64,000 bases of DNA, taken from Mauremys mutica. Taxonomy: Eukaryota > Chordata > Testudines > Geoemydidae. Numbering within the stretch: position 1 is the stretch's first letter; every line of letters starts with the position of its first letter. This document shows positions 25,141 to 36,474 of the stretch, piece after piece. The notes beneath the pieces were generated by a model, which saw only the letters and a list, made by a program, of their open reading frames with translations, had not been told where the DNA came from and ran no database searches. Position numbers and translations under genes: made by a program. The DNA is taken from NCBI RefSeq assembly GCF_020497125.1, contig NC_059073.1:18621225-18685224 (forward strand), read 5' to 3'.

Positions 25141-25260
25141 AGCAACATATTACCAAAAACACATTGGAAAAACTAGAGGGAGTTGAGAGAAGAGCGATAA
25201 AAATAATCAAAAGGCCAGATGCATGTGTAGCAGAAAGATTACAGGAGCTAAATATTTACC
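25141..25260 (+). mobile_element. CR1-like ORF2 C-terminal fragment
   Basis: The + frame reads LEGVERRAIKIIKRPDACVAERLQELNI, similar in position to the '[13 protein letters not shown]...[11 protein letters not shown]' block of CR1. It is short and truncated both sides. Confidence 0.55.
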
Positions 25261-25264
25261 TGGC

Positions 25265-26440
25265 TAAGGGCCCGATTAAACACACATTGAAATCGATGGG
25301 AATCTTTCCGTTTATTTCAGTGGGAGCTGGATTATGCTCCAAGTGACAGCCAAAGTGGACTCAGCAATAATTTACAAAGCTTTGCAACGGAGATGGGTCC
25401 AAGTCTCAAAGTTCAAACTTCTTCAAATGTCAGAATGTTTGTTTGGGTCCACGGTTTCAGCTCCGTTTGAAACCTCAAGGAGAGATTATTTAGGGTTCAT
25501 GACATTTGGATCCAGGTTCCAGTTCAGGCCCATTTCCCATTTTAAACAGGGAGTTTTTTATTCATGTTGTCACATTTCAATCTGACTCTTTTTTTCCCCA
25601 ATGCCCTAGCAAAGTGACCATGTTTAATATGCTCGAAGTGAAGCACATTAGATAAATAAGCAAAATGTACCAGAAAAAAAAGATTAAAACTACCACACAA
25701 AAATGCCTTGCTTTCAACAAGTACTGTTTGGAGACTATTCCAAAAACACTGCTAACTGCAGTTACTTAGTTACCATTGTCTTTTTGGCTGCTCATCTTAT
25801 TCAAGCTATTAAGTTGGGAAGCCACTGATTTGTTTACAAGCTGAGATAAACTATTAAGTTTTGTGTGCAACGTCTTGTTCTGATTTTGTCCAGACACATG
25901 GCAAAGACAGCAATACTGACAGACTTAAAGAATGGTTCTTCTCCTTTTTAAACTTAATTTGATTTATTTCAACCTAATAAAAAGTAATGGGTTTATTCCT
26001 AAACCAAAATGATCTTTGACCCAAACTTCCTCTCAAGTGCATGTGAGGCGATTCTAGATAGAGATTACAGTTGACATTCTGTCCTGTGCCTTCTAAAGTG
26101 GAGAAATTAGTCTAGAATAGAATAGTGTTCACACAGGGATTTATACTGATATAACTATAGTGGAATAATTATTTTGGTATAGCTAGGGCAGGAAATTTCC
26201 CCATGTAGACAAGCCTTAAGAGGTACAGCACAGAACTCTCAGCCCAGGGGAAAAGGGAGCTAAAATGGCACCTTTAAGCCACCTTTGTAACACTCCCCCC
26301 CCCCCCCCGCCCAAATTCTAGCTGCATTTGGGTCTGGAGAGATCCCTGGCATTGATTTAAATTAAACTGAATTAAGGCCACTTTAATTCTGAATGAGAGC
26401 ATCCACATTGGGGATTAATTCAGTTTAATCAGTCCACTTT
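25265..26440. other. No gene; MITE remnant near 26120-26220
   Basis: At 26120-26218 the sequence 'gatttatactgatataact..catgtagacaagcctta' looks like the end of a Harbinger-type MITE. A C-run is at 26286-26309. Related pieces at 26360-26446 and 26714-26760 are the host repeat of the next element. Confidence 0.4.
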
Positions 26441-26460
26441 AAACTCACTCCTTTAGTTAA

Positions 26461-26699
26461 AAGAACAGGAGTACTTGTGGCACCTTAGAGACTAACAAAT
26501 TTATTTGAGCATAAGCTTTCGTGGGCTAAAACCCACTTCATCGGATGCATAGACTGGAACATACAGAAAGAAGATATTTATACATACAGAGAACATGAAA
26601 AGGTGGGAGTAGCCATAGCAACTGGAAGAGGCCAATCAACTGAGATGAGCTATCATCAGCAGGAGAGAGAAAGAAACCTTTGAAGTGATAGTCGAGATG
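26461..26699 (-). mobile_element. 5'-truncated Penelope-like element tail with 14-bp target duplication
   Basis: The reverse complement of this stretch matches the 3' tail of the PLE at 30055-31680 (ggtgccacaagtac, 'atccgatgaagtgggt', 'cataagctttcgtgggct'). It is flanked by 14-bp direct repeats ACTCCTTTAGTTAA (26447-26460 and 26700-26713). It is inserted in an AT-rich MITE-like repeat. Confidence 0.85.
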
Positions 26700-27292
26700 A
26701 CTCCTTTAGTTAATATGGATTAATTTTCCTGAGTGTCCCAATGTGGACAAGCCCTTAGTATATAAGGAAATAGCAAAATTGAGTGTACATTAAATCCTTC
26801 CAAATGTAAGCAAACTGAAAAATAGAGAAAAAAGGTGTTTTCCGCTAGTGTTTTTCAGTTGTAGTTATTTTAACGTGATTTTTTTAACAATCACAGGTAC
26901 CTAGTTTGAAAATAGAAATATGCTTTGGCCTCTTTATGATGTCTGAAGAAGACTGGAAAAGTTTGGGAGCTTTTTTCTATTTGCTTTTAAATTAGAAATG
27001 CAGGTCTGGTCTAGTCTGGAAGAGTCAGAGAACTCGTGGAATGATGTCACAAGAAAGTAAGTAAGCCGGCATTGGACAGTTGAGCGGGAAAGGGATTTTC
27101 AGTCAGTGTACAAAGCTCTTAGATTTTGTTTGCTTTTATTGAGGACTATTTTTTGCAGACTAATTTACATGTTTGAGCAGGGAAGTTCTTAGAGATTCAA
27201 AAGCTCCTCCCTTAGATTAAGGAGCTTCAGAACAGAAAATACCTCCCTTGAGACCTTCACTTTGAGAGGAAGGATGGTCCATTTGCCAGGAT

Positions 27293-27472
27293 CAGGGGCG
27301 GTTCTAGGCATTTTGCCGCCCCAAGCATGGCAGGCAGGCTGCCTTCGGACCCTCCGCAGGCACACCACCGAAGGCAGCCTGCCTGCCGCCCTCGCAGTGG
27401 CCGGCAGAACGCCCCCAGTGGCTTGCCGCCCCAAGCACGCACTTGGCGTGCTGGTGCCTGGAGCTGCCCCTG
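27293..27472. mobile_element. hAT-type MITE
   Basis: A 180-bp element. Starts CAGGGGCGGTTCTAGGCA and ends TGCCTGGAGCTGCCCCTG. Flanks GCCAGGAT (27285-27292) and GCTACGAT (27473-27480) agree at 6 of 8 positions, consistent with a decayed 8-bp duplication. Same family as the copy at 537. Confidence 0.82.
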
Positions 27473-27720
27473 GCTACGATACTAGCTTTCATTCCCTGCT
27501 CTGCTACGGGCTTCCTGTATAACCTTGGGCAAGACACTGAGGCCCAGACTTCAATGGGAGTTAGGTGCCTAAATACTTTTGATGATCTAGGCCTTAATCT
27601 TTCTATGCCTCAGTTCCCCATTTATATAATGGGGATTATTACACTTCCCTACCTCACACAGCTGATGTGAGAATAAACACAGACACATTCTGATGCAATG
27701 CTAATGGGGTCCGTATATGT
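27473..27720 (+). repeat. MIR/CORE-like SINE with a small nested repeat
   Basis: 'cttgggcaagacactga', then 'tatgcctcagttccccatttatataatggggatta' and 'cctacctcacacagctgatgtgag' follow the MIR/CORE order. About 50 bp ('cttcaatgggagttaggtgcctaaat..') interrupts it and resembles the small dispersed repeat at 10370. Confidence 0.65.
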
Positions 27721-28297
27721 ACCTAAGATAGATTCAGCAGGTCCTTCAAAGAAGACACGAACTGATAGTCCTGATATTTTTAAGATTAAATAAATTCACC
27801 TTTCAGGACCCCATAAAGAAGCAAAAAAGGCGACAAATCAATATTTTTTGTAAATTCTTTGCAGGTTCCCTTTAAGGGCTACTTTTTCAATGCATCTTCC
27901 TTTTCGGTGTGCACCCATTTTCCAACACAACTGTTGCATTTGCAAACAGACTTGGTGGCCACAGACGAATTCCTGCATTCACACAGATTGGAGGAGATTA
28001 GATATACATATTTTGGCCAGCAGAATGAATACTCTATGTTGAGTTTCACATTGCACTGGCTTCCAGACAGCAGATTGGGTCACATTATAAGCCTTTGTGT
28101 ATCTAACTTCTGCATATCAAAGGACTGATTGCTGAAACCCCAGGAGCTTTGAAATGAGTATTAATGTTATTTCCACACAGCAAAAAACACAAACAAAGCA
28201 AATCAACTTTACTATGAGTTAAATTTGTTCCCTTTTATTAATATAGCTCATAACAAGAAGATAAAATTAAGATACATAAAAGCTTAAAAAGCTACCC

Positions 28298-29010
28298 CAA
28301 TGATAGGGATAGAGAATAAGACTGAGAATATATTATTGCCCTTATATAAATCCATGGTACGCCCACATCTCGAATACTGTATACAGATGTGGTCTCCTCA
28401 CCTCAAAAAAGATATTCTAGCACTAGAAAAGGTTCAGAAAAGAGCAACTAAAATGATTAGGGGTTTAGAGAGGGTCCCATATGAGGAAAGATTAAAGAGG
28501 CTAGGACTCTTCAGTTTGGAAAAGAGAAGACTAAGGGGGGACATGATAGAGGTATATAAAATCATGAGTGATGTTGAGAAAGTGGATAAGGAAAAGTTAT
28601 TTACTTATTCCCATAATACAAGAACTAGGGGTCACCAAATGAAATTAATAGGCAGCAGGTTTAAAACAAATAAAAGGAAGTTCTTCTTCACGCAGCGCAC
28701 AGTCAAGTTGTGGAACTCCTTACCTGAGGAGGTTGTGAAGGCTAGGACTATAACAATGTTTAAAAGGGGACTGGATAAATTCATGGTGGCTAAGTCCATA
28801 AATGGCTATTAGCCAGGATGGGTAAGAATGGTGTCCCTAGCCTCTGTTCGTAAGAGGATGGAGATGGATGGCAGGAGAGAGATCACTTGATCATTGCCTG
28901 TTAGGTTCACTCCCTCAGGGGCACCTGGCATTGGCCCCTGTCGGTAGACAGATACTGGGCTAGATGGACCTTTGGTCTGACCCGGTACGGCCTTTCTTAT
29001 GTTCTTATGC
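28298..29010 (+). mobile_element. CR1 LINE 3' end, well preserved
   Basis: A 5'-truncated CR1 with an open 170-codon C-terminus of ORF2 (28300-28812): [16 protein letters not shown], then [48 protein letters not shown] and a final NLS-like '[19 protein letters not shown]'. A normal stop after SINGY is followed by about 190 bp of 3'UTR with 'tgggctagatggacctttggtctgacccgg' (broken here for length) and terminal TTCTTATGTTCTTATG repeats. No stops in the retained coding, so this is one of the younger CR1 copies here. It lacks endonuclease and RT catalytic domains and cannot be mobile. Confidence 0.9.
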
Positions 29011-29033
29011 TATGTTCTTATCCATTATGGTTG

Positions 29034-29053
29034 ATATATATATATATATATAT
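29034..29053. repeat. (TA)n microsatellite
   Basis: About ten TA units immediately after the CR1 tail. Confidence 0.9.
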
Positions 29054-29524
29054 GTTCCATTACCCTTACAGCTGTTGCATTCAGTTAACAATATACATAT
29101 GTAAAAGATTAAAATTCACTACACTTTTCAACAACATTCACTCTGACCCACAGATCTATTTGCAAGCTCTTTCATTCATCTTTGTTTTAACCCCTAACAA
29201 AGGGATTTAATCCCATTTTAACTGGAAAACTAATCACAGCCATAACTACAGAGCCACTAACAACACTTCCATAGCAAAGGACTGAGATTTTTCCTTGAAG
29301 TTACTTTGAATAGGGGCAGGGAGGGATCAGAGCCTCCCTGCCTAAACAGCCAGCCAGCTCTGACTGGTTTTAGCTCAGGCAAACCTCCTGGGGGAAATTC
29401 ACTCCAATGTGGAGGGCATTTGCAAGGCCCCTTTGCACCACTGACCTCTCAACACAGGGCCTAAATGGGGCTAGGGCATGGCTACACTTGCGAGTTAGAG
29501 AGCATTAAAGCAGCCCCATGCGCG

Positions 29525-30010
29525 CTAACTCACGACGCGGTTAGGGAAACTCATTTGTGCAAAGCCAGTCGCAATGTCCTGCACGTTACCCAGAGTCACG
29601 GTTCTTCTGAGCGGGATGTGATTAATGGCCCTGCAAACTTGCATCAACACAAGTCCAATGGCCGGCTTTCCTACTCCAAACTGGTTAGCGACCGATTGGT
29701 AGCTGTCTGGAGTTGCCAGCTTCCAGATTGCATTAGTCACCCGCTTCTCCACCGGCAGGGCAGCTCTCAATCTCGTGTCCTTGTGCCACAGGATGGAGAT
29801 GAGCTCCTCACACAGTCCCACGAAAGTGGCTTTTCTCATCTGAAAGTTCTGCAGCCACTGCTCGTCATCCCAGACTTCCAGGACGATGTGATCCACCACT
29901 CAGTGGCGTTCCACGGTGGTGAGCATGTCTGTGAATGCCACAAGCAATCTCGTGTCATATGCTTTACTTGAGTAGATATCATCGTCAGAGTCCTCACTGT
30001 CAGTTTGGAC
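29525..30010 (-). pseudogene. HARBI1-like transposase fragment (central part)
   Basis: The - strand encodes SEDSDDDIYSSKAYDTRLL, then a premature TGA near 29900 where a tryptophan codon is expected, then VDHIVLEVWDDEQWLQNFQM, a helix-turn-helix block (ATPDSYQSVANQFGVGK) and VTLGNVQDI. It parallels residues 83-200 of the 423-residue protein at 48154. The DDE part is missing before the left terminus. Homology to HARBI1-type proteins is clear; function is lost. Confidence 0.85.
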
Positions 30011-30011
30011 A

Positions 30012-30054
30012 GTGATTTCCCTACACCCCCCCCCTGAATTTCCCCAACACCCCC
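30012..30054. other. C-rich junction of the interrupted Harbinger
   Basis: Short C-rich sequence ('cccccccccctgaatttcccc') separates transposase remnant and PLE; a similar C-rich block lies at 33085-33125 on the other side. Its origin is unknown. Confidence 0.35.
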
Positions 30055-31680
30055 TCCAGTTTTGTGAACTAGTTACATGCCAAACCTGGTGGCTGAACTT
30101 TGCGACTTTGTCCTCACCCACAACTATTTCACATTTGGGGACAATATATACCTTCAAGTCAGCAGCACTGCTATGGGTACCCGCATGGCCCATAGTATGC
30201 CAACATTTGTATGGCTGACTTAGAACAACGCTTCCTTAGCTCTCGTCTCCTAATGCCCCTACTCTACACTGATGACATCTTCATCATCTGGACCCATGGA
30301 AAAGAAGCCCTTGAGGAATTCCACCATGATTTCAACAATTTCCATCCCACCATCAACCTCAGCCTAGACCAATCAACACAAGCGGTCTGTTTCCTTGACA
30401 CTACTGTGCTGATAAGCGATGGTTACATAAACACCACCCTATACCAGAAACCTATTGACCGCTATACTTACCTACATGCCTCCAGCTTCCATCCAGGACA
30501 CACCACATGATCCATTGTCTACAGCCAAGCTCTAAGATACTACCGCATTTGCTCCAATGCCTCAGACAGAGACAAACACCTACAAGATCTCTATCAAGCA
30601 TTCTTAAAACTACAATACCCACCTGCTGAAGTGAAAAAACAGATTGACAGAGCCAGAAGAGTACCCAGAAGTCACCTACTACAAGACAGGCCCAAAATAG
30701 AAAATAACAGAATGCCACTAGCCGTTACCTTCAGCTCCCAACTAAAACCTCTCCAGCGCATCATCAAAGATCTACAACCTATCCTGAAAGATGATCCCTC
30801 ACTCTCACAGATCTTGGGAGACAGACATGTCCTCGCTTACAGACAGCCCCCCCAATCTGAAGCAAATACTCACCAGCAACCACACACCACAGAACAAAAA
30901 CATTAACCCAGGAACCTATCCTTGCAACAAAGCCTGATGCCAACTCTATCCACATATCTATTCAAGGGACACCATCATAGGACCTAATCACATCAGCCAT
31001 GCCATCAAGGGCTCGTTCACCTGCACATCTCCCAATGTGATATATGCCATCATGTGCCAGCAATGCCCCTCTGCCATGTACATTGGCCAAACTGGACAGT
31101 CTCTATGCAAAAGAATAAATGGGACGCAAATCAGACGTCAAGAATTATAACATTAAAAAACCAGTAGGAGAACACTTCAACCTCTCTGGCCGTTCAGTAA
31201 CAGATTTAAAGGTGGCAATTTTGCAACAGAAAAGCTTCAGAAACAGACTCCAATGAGAAACTGCTGAACTTGAATTAATATGCAAACTAGATACAATCAA
31301 TTTAGGCTTAAATAGAGACTGGGAATGGCTGAGCCATTACACACATTGAATCTATTTCACCATGTTAAGTATCCTCACACCTTCTTGTCAAACTATCTTA
31401 AATGGGTCATCTTGATTATCGCTACAAACGTTTTTTTTCTCCTGCTGAGAATAGCTCATCTTAATTAATTAGCCTCTTAGAGTTGGTTGGGCAACTCCCA
31501 CCTTTTCGTGTTCTCTGTATGTGTATATATATCTCCTCACTATATGTTCCATGCTATGCATCCGATGAAGTGGGCTATAGCCCACAGAAGCTTATGCTCA
31601 AATACATGTGTTAGTCTCTAAGGTGCCACAAGTACCCCTGTTCTTTTTGCGGATACAGACTAACACCATTGCTACTCTGA
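30055..31680 (+). mobile_element. Penelope-like element with RT C-terminus, GIY-YIG domain and tail
   Basis: From about 30060 the + strand codes PLE reverse-transcriptase text (CDFVLTHNYFTFG..), then MADLEQRFLSSR, DDIFIIWTHGKEALEEFHHD and FLDTTVLISDG (30211-30510), and KKQIDRARRVPRSHLLQDRP (30631-30906). Around 31045-31100 YAIMCQQCPSAMYIGQTGQS is the GIY-YIG endonuclease motif. Later coding ends near 31345 (DWEWLSHYTH). The 3' tail (31370-31680) has 'gcatccgatgaagtgggcta' and 'ggtgccacaagtaccc'. Several frame breaks and stops (30511, about 30905, about 31120) and a small deletion at the catalytic site leave it dead. Target repeats were not found. Confidence 0.88.
30211..30906 (+). pseudogene. 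PLE reverse-transcriptase remnant
   Basis: The first frame (30211-30510) begins at a within-domain methionine. The expected RT motif with Y-(I/V)-D-D is present only as PLLYTDDIF: about four residues before the aspartates are missing compared with the family pattern as I know it. After a stop at 30508 the frame continues downstream into the linker before the GIY-YIG part. In PLEs the RT copies RNA at a nick made by the GIY-YIG nuclease. Confidence 0.8.
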
Positions 31681-32159
31681 AACATGCCAATTTAATGATT
31701 GTTTGGAAATTTGAATTGAAATTGAAACATTAGTACACACTTTAAAAGCATATACAGTGTATGATAAAATACATAGATCTGAAAAAGTATAATAGATTTC
31801 AAAAGTATGAACATAGACTAGCTTCCTTATACAGCTGGTTTTTATGACAATGTCAGTGCATTCATTTCGGTGATGTTGGCCAACCTAATAATTTCAAATG
31901 ATGATTTGTAAGCAAAGTCTCAATGAGCTCTCCCTGACAACTAATGATGAGCTGGGGCTGGGGGGAAAGGCTTCAGGACCAGATTGTATTTACATTCACA
32001 CCTAATCTACCTAGGTACCCAGCAAACAGAGCTGTGTTGCCCAAGTGATAGATTTTGGCTGGGGTTGGGTTACAAATCACTTGAATGTGGGGGGTAGGAA
32101 ATGAAATGTTGTTCTTATTGTATGAGCAAAGGTCAGTAGAACTGTACTTAGCCTGCGCT

Positions 32160-32925
32160 GATTGACCTCTATCGTATCCTTCCTTAATCGTCTCTTTTCT
32201 AAGCTGAAAATTCCCAGTCATTTTAATTTCTCCTCCTGTTTCATACCCCTAATCATTTTAGTTGCCCATCTCTGTACCTTTTCCATTTCCAATGTAACTC
32301 TTTTGGGATGGGGTGACCAGATCTGCACACAGTATTCAAGGTGTACACATACCATGGATTTATATAGAGGCAATATGATATTTTCTGTCTTATTATCTAT
32401 CCCTTTCTTAATGATTCCCAACATGCTTTTGGCTTTTTTGGCTGCCGCTGCACATTGAGTGGATGTTTTCAGAGAACTATCCACAATGACTCCAAGATCT
32501 CTTTCTTGAGTGGTAACAGCTAATTCAGACTCCTTCATTTTGTATGTATAGTTGAGATTGTTTTCCAATGTGCATTACTTTGCATTTATCGACATTGAAT
32601 TTCATCTGCCATTTTGTTGCCCAGTCACCCAGTTTTGTGAGATCCTTTTGTAGCTCTTTGCAGTCTGCCTGGGACTTAACTATCTTGAGTAGTTTTGTAT
32701 CATCTGAAAATTTTGTCACCTCTCTGTTTACCCATTTTTCCAGATCATTTATGAGTATGTTGAACAGTAATGGTCCCAGTACCGACCCCTCTGGGATACC
32801 ACTATTTATCTCTCTCCATTCTGAAAACGGATAATTTATTCCTACCCTTTGTTTCCCATATTTTAACCAGTTACTGATCCATGAGAGGACTTCCCTCTTA
32901 TCCCGTGATGGCTTACTTTTCAAAA
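32160..32925 (-). mobile_element. CR1 LINE fragment covering RT motifs
   Basis: The - strand encodes WISNWLKYGKQRVGINY, SGIPEGSVLGPLLFNILIND and KFSDDTKLLKIVKSQADC (32525-32923): RT motifs with FxDD as FSDD. After a frameshift near 32540 it continues TTQERDLGVIVDSSLKTSTQ and [20 protein letters not shown] (32218-32568). It lacks the CR1 3' end. It lies inside the Harbinger at 29474-33605. Confidence 0.87.
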
Positions 32926-33142
32926 GTCAATTTAAATTAAATACATTTTAAAAAATTTTTTAATATATTTTTTAGAAATCTAGACCTGTTATGTGTAACT
33001 TGCATTAACCTTATGTTAAATTTGCATTATCCTAACAAAACATTTACTTTATTCATATCTCTTTTATATATCTCATTAGCCCTGACACCCACCCCCTGTA
33101 AATTCGAACACCCCCCCCCCCTAATTTCAATTCCTGGGGAAA

Positions 33143-33235
33143 CTACTGAATTTGGATCTTAAGGAGTAACTTGTCTGCCAAACGTGACATGCTGGCGAGA
33201 CAAGTCAGCATATTCCTCAGCAATTCGGGCTCCAT
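33143..33235 (-). pseudogene. HARBI1-like transposase N-terminus, truncated
   Basis: Starting at the ATG complementary to 33233-33235 the - strand reads MEPELLRNMLTCLASMSRLA, then a K/I/Q-rich end and a stop at 33143. This fits the N-terminus of the fragment that resumes at 30010, so about 3.1 kb of inserted DNA splits one former gene. Confidence 0.7.
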
Positions 33236-33609
33236 TCCCGCAGACCGAAAGGGAAGACAGAGTGTGCAGTACAAAAAACGTTGAAAGATGACGCCAAATA
33301 TGGACGGAAGCACAAGGATTGCTGGGATGCAAACTGATGCATCACAGTGTGTTGGGACAGGACCCAGAATGCCCCACACCCTCCATCCCCTTCCCACAAG
33401 CCACAGTGCCAGAATGGGAAGAGGTACACTGTGGAATAGCTGCCCATAACACACTGCTCCCAATGCCGCTGCAAGTGCTGCAAATGTGGCCATGCCAGTG
33501 CGCTTGCAGCTGTCAGGGTGGACAGACTGCAGCGCTTTCCCTACTGCGCTCTCCAAAAGCTGGTTTAACTCAAAGTGCTCTACATTTGCAAGTGTAGCCA
33601 TGCCCTTAG

Positions 33610-33999
33610 TGTTGTTCAGTGCCTTATGCAGGACCTTTGTATGGAGGTGGATTTCATCTTTGCAGGGTAACTCTCTCCACATCCCAGCAAGGGTGTTTCT
33701 GGCTTGTTGTGAGTGACTCTTCTCTGTAATGAAGGTATGATCTCAGGGTTACCTTTAATCTAGGTGATCCTCTTTGGTCTTCCCCAGAAATATCACAGGC
33801 CTGTTTCTATTGTCCTAACAAATGCAGAACTCCCATTAAAAATCAGTAGGAGTTACATTCTGTGAGGGCGATAGGGGCAGGAAGCTTTCTCAAGCATGTT
33901 CAGGAGAAAGATGCAGGATAAATACGAGCAGGATTTTTCATAAGCTTTCCGATTATGCTTATCCTTGTAGTAGCTGAGCATCTGACAAACATGTAGCCT
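33610..33999. other. No feature recognised
   Basis: Unique-looking DNA right of the Harbinger terminus. Confidence 0.4.
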
Positions 34000-34126
34000 C
34001 ACGACCTCCCTGGGACCAAGGGAAGTATTATTTTTCTCAGTCTGGCTTCCCTAACTCACACAAGTAGTCTATGGCGGAGATGAGACTAAAACCTAGATCT
34101 CCTGATTCCTGTGTGTGGGCCTTATA
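34000..34126 (-). repeat. MIR/CORE-like SINE fragment, reverse strand
   Basis: 'ctggcttccctaactcacacaagtagtctatggcggagatgag..cctagatctcctgattcc' is the inverse of the MIR-type head (accc-agatctcctga, gagctgagact). Truncated by the palindrome on its right. Confidence 0.5.
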
Positions 34127-34349
34127 TAATTAGACTTTGTCACACATTTAAAAGGCCTGTGTGACAGTTCGGTTTTAGAGGGTTGAGACTCGTGCAGTAT
34201 ATTGCTTTCAGGACTCTGTTTTATCAATAAAGCAAAGTGATGGCTTTATTGATAAAACAGAGTCCTGAAAGCAATATACTGCACGAGTCTCAACCCTCTA
34301 AAACTGAACTGTCACACAGGCCTTTTAAATGTGTGACAAAGTCTAATTA
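34127..34349. repeat. Near-perfect 107-bp inverted repeat (palindrome) with 9-bp spacer
   Basis: Left arm 34127-34233 and right arm 34243-34349 are reverse complements with one mismatch (G in 'cagttcggtttt' against A in its partner). The spacer 34234-34242 is AAAGTGATG. AATAAA occurs near the centre on each strand ('tcaataaag' / 'ctttattga'). No terminal repeats or target duplication typical of a MITE were seen. Either a fold-back element or a template-switch product. Confidence 0.95.
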
Positions 34350-35099
34350 AAGAGATACATGATGAAAATTGACGAGCGTACCACTTGTATTCATGCACAA
34401 TTCATCTCTTAAAGGGAAGCTTGAAAAAAGATACATGTGCGGTCATGCTTTATCCCTTAATGGGATTTACTTTAAATATTTATGTAGTTTGTTTACTTTT
34501 TGCATTTCACTCAACTTGGTCATTGAAACTACACTGGTCAGATTCACTTTCCAGTTTTAATGAACCATCTGGGAAGTGCTGTAGGGGTATTTTTAAATCT
34601 GGCTTTTCACATGTTTAAATCTAAAACATCTTAAACTGTTTTTGCTCATTTATTTTAAAATCATGAAGACATAAGCCTAGATTTTGTAAAATTTCTTTAT
34701 GCAAAATCTATATTTTGAACCTAAAAATGACAGTCTCTCTTTAAGGTGTATCTAAGTTACTTTTTTAATAACCTAATTTTCATTATTCAACATATCTGAT
34801 TTCAATAATTTACAATAATAAAGAGTGAGAGATTACCAGGTATGTGAGGGACAGAGGTAAATTTAGGTCTAAAATATTCACTACAAGATATTCCATAATC
34901 TGTTATTCCTGATAGGTATGGTCCAACCATTAAAATAAACCTTATGCAATTACATACACACAAATACATGAAAAGAACATAATTAAGCTTACAAAAATCA
35001 AGCACTCAAAATTTGGGAAATGCCAGAATTAAGGTTTTCTGTACATAGCAATTTGTGCGTAATTCCCTAGGTTTTTTTTTTAAAAAGCAAACTGAAAAG
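34350..35099. other. No feature recognised
   Basis: AT-rich, unique-looking DNA. Confidence 0.4.
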
Positions 35100-36470
35100 A
35101 ACAGAAATTCCATCATGTGGCATCACATTGAAACCCACATGAGTCACCATCAGGGCTGGAACCTTTATCCACCGGAGAGATCTCTGCCACTTGAGATAGC
35201 AGAGAAACTGGCAGCAGTAATAGGTTGAAATCTTTGTGTGGAGCAGCACTATATAGGGACACGGTGCTTTGCCAGTGAATTACACAGATATTTGCTGACA
35301 GCAGAGGAATGGTAAGAGTCCAGAATCTTGAGCTCCAATCCAGACTCTGCAGAGGAATGTGCTCTTGGGGGCACAGACTTTTTTGCCCATCCCTCCCCTC
35401 TGAATCTTGTCCCCTTCTGCCTCGCCCCTTCCCAGTCCTGTCTCTGTCCCACACCTGGCTCCTCATCCCAGACCCATTCTCCTCACCTAACCAGTTCATC
35501 TCCCACTCCTCAGGCTTCTCATCACAGTCTCCTTGCCCAGCAAGTTCTAGTCTCCCCCTCCATACTCATCCTGGTTCCAATCTACCCCCTTCCAACTTCC
35601 CTACCCCCACCCCCTCATACTGGCTTCATCTATGAGCTGTCTCTCTCCAGCCCCTGGCCTTCATTGCTCCCCATCCACTTTGCTCTCAGTCCTTGTTTCC
35701 CTCCCTGGGCTCCTTGTTTAGTATCTGTGTCCTGGTCCCCAGACTCTTGTCCCAGCTAGTCCCTCACCCTAGCTCAGCCAGTCCCACTTCCCCACACCTC
35801 CCAGTTTTCCTGTTTCCCCCCTGCCATCCTCCAGTCCCAGTCCTCCTCCTGCCCCAGCCCCTTGTCCCAGTCGACTTCCCCCACCCCTAGTCCCGCTCTT
35901 GTCTCCTCTGCATTCAGATCAGGTATTTTCCTCCTCCATACTGCCTGGGCACTGCAGGGGTTCACTGAAAGCACAGGAGAGACAAGCTCCCCGCTCTCAG
36001 TTCTAGTGCCTGGGCCTGCCACAACACAGCTCCCAACAGCCCAGAACTGCAATTGTAGAGACAGTCCTGCTCAGCCCAGTCTGCGGCATGCTCGGTGAGG
36101 ACAGAGTCTGCTGAGTTTTTAGCAGCAAAGCTCTAGAAAGTCTCTACTGAGCATGCACAAACTATGATTTTTTTTTTCAAAGGCTTATGGTTTGGTCAAG
36201 TTTGGGCAGATTTTCACAGGGACAGCAAAAGGGACATCACTGACACGAAGGCCACGACTCCACCAAATTTTAAGTCCCTGCTTCACTAGAGCTTCTCAAA
36301 GAAAAAGCCTCAGAAATTTTTAACATGGGCAAAACAGCATATTTCCCCCCTAACTTCGTTCTCAGAAATGGCTGAACTGTTTTAGCTGAAATTTTCCAAG
36401 AAAAAAAATTTTCAGCCTGAAGCAGAAACCCAACATGGAAGATTTCAGGCCAAACAATTAATGTTTGGCA
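35100..36470. repeat. Unclassified interspersed repeat with pyrimidine-rich minisatellite
   Basis: 35380-35890 consists of irregular CCCAGTCC/CTCCTCA-type units, giving long S/P-rich open frames on both strands. Flanking parts ('tgcttcactagagcttctcaaag', 'ggctgaactgttttagctgaaattttcc' near 36280-36400) look like a dispersed repeat; similar text is at 37650-37870. Class unknown. Confidence 0.35.
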
Positions 36471-36474
36471 AAGT

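Larger units (their letters stand above)
29474..33605 (-). mobile_element. PIF/Harbinger element, second family, split by PLE and CR1
   Basis: Termini are GGGCATGGCTACACTTGC (29474-29491) and its exact complement at 33588-33605, an 18-bp perfect inverted repeat. Flanks are CTA (29471-29473) and TTA (33606-33608), a decayed 3-bp duplication. Transposase pieces lie at both sides on the - strand. The interior holds a PLE (30055-31680) and a CR1 (32160-32925). The region 33418-33446 keeps the TACACTGTGGAATAGCT block shared with the other Harbinger copies. The element is dead. Confidence 0.85.

Noticed and set aside
29465..29971. 168-codon ORF on +
   Set aside because: Antisense shadow of the Harbinger transposase remnant on -, which shows clear protein homology.
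33143..33682. 179-codon ORF on -
   Set aside because: It crosses the Harbinger terminus and 5' non-coding DNA; only its last 30 or so codons (from 33235) are transposase.
35328..35759. 143-codon S/P-rich ORF on +
   Set aside because: Product of a pyrimidine-rich degenerate minisatellite.
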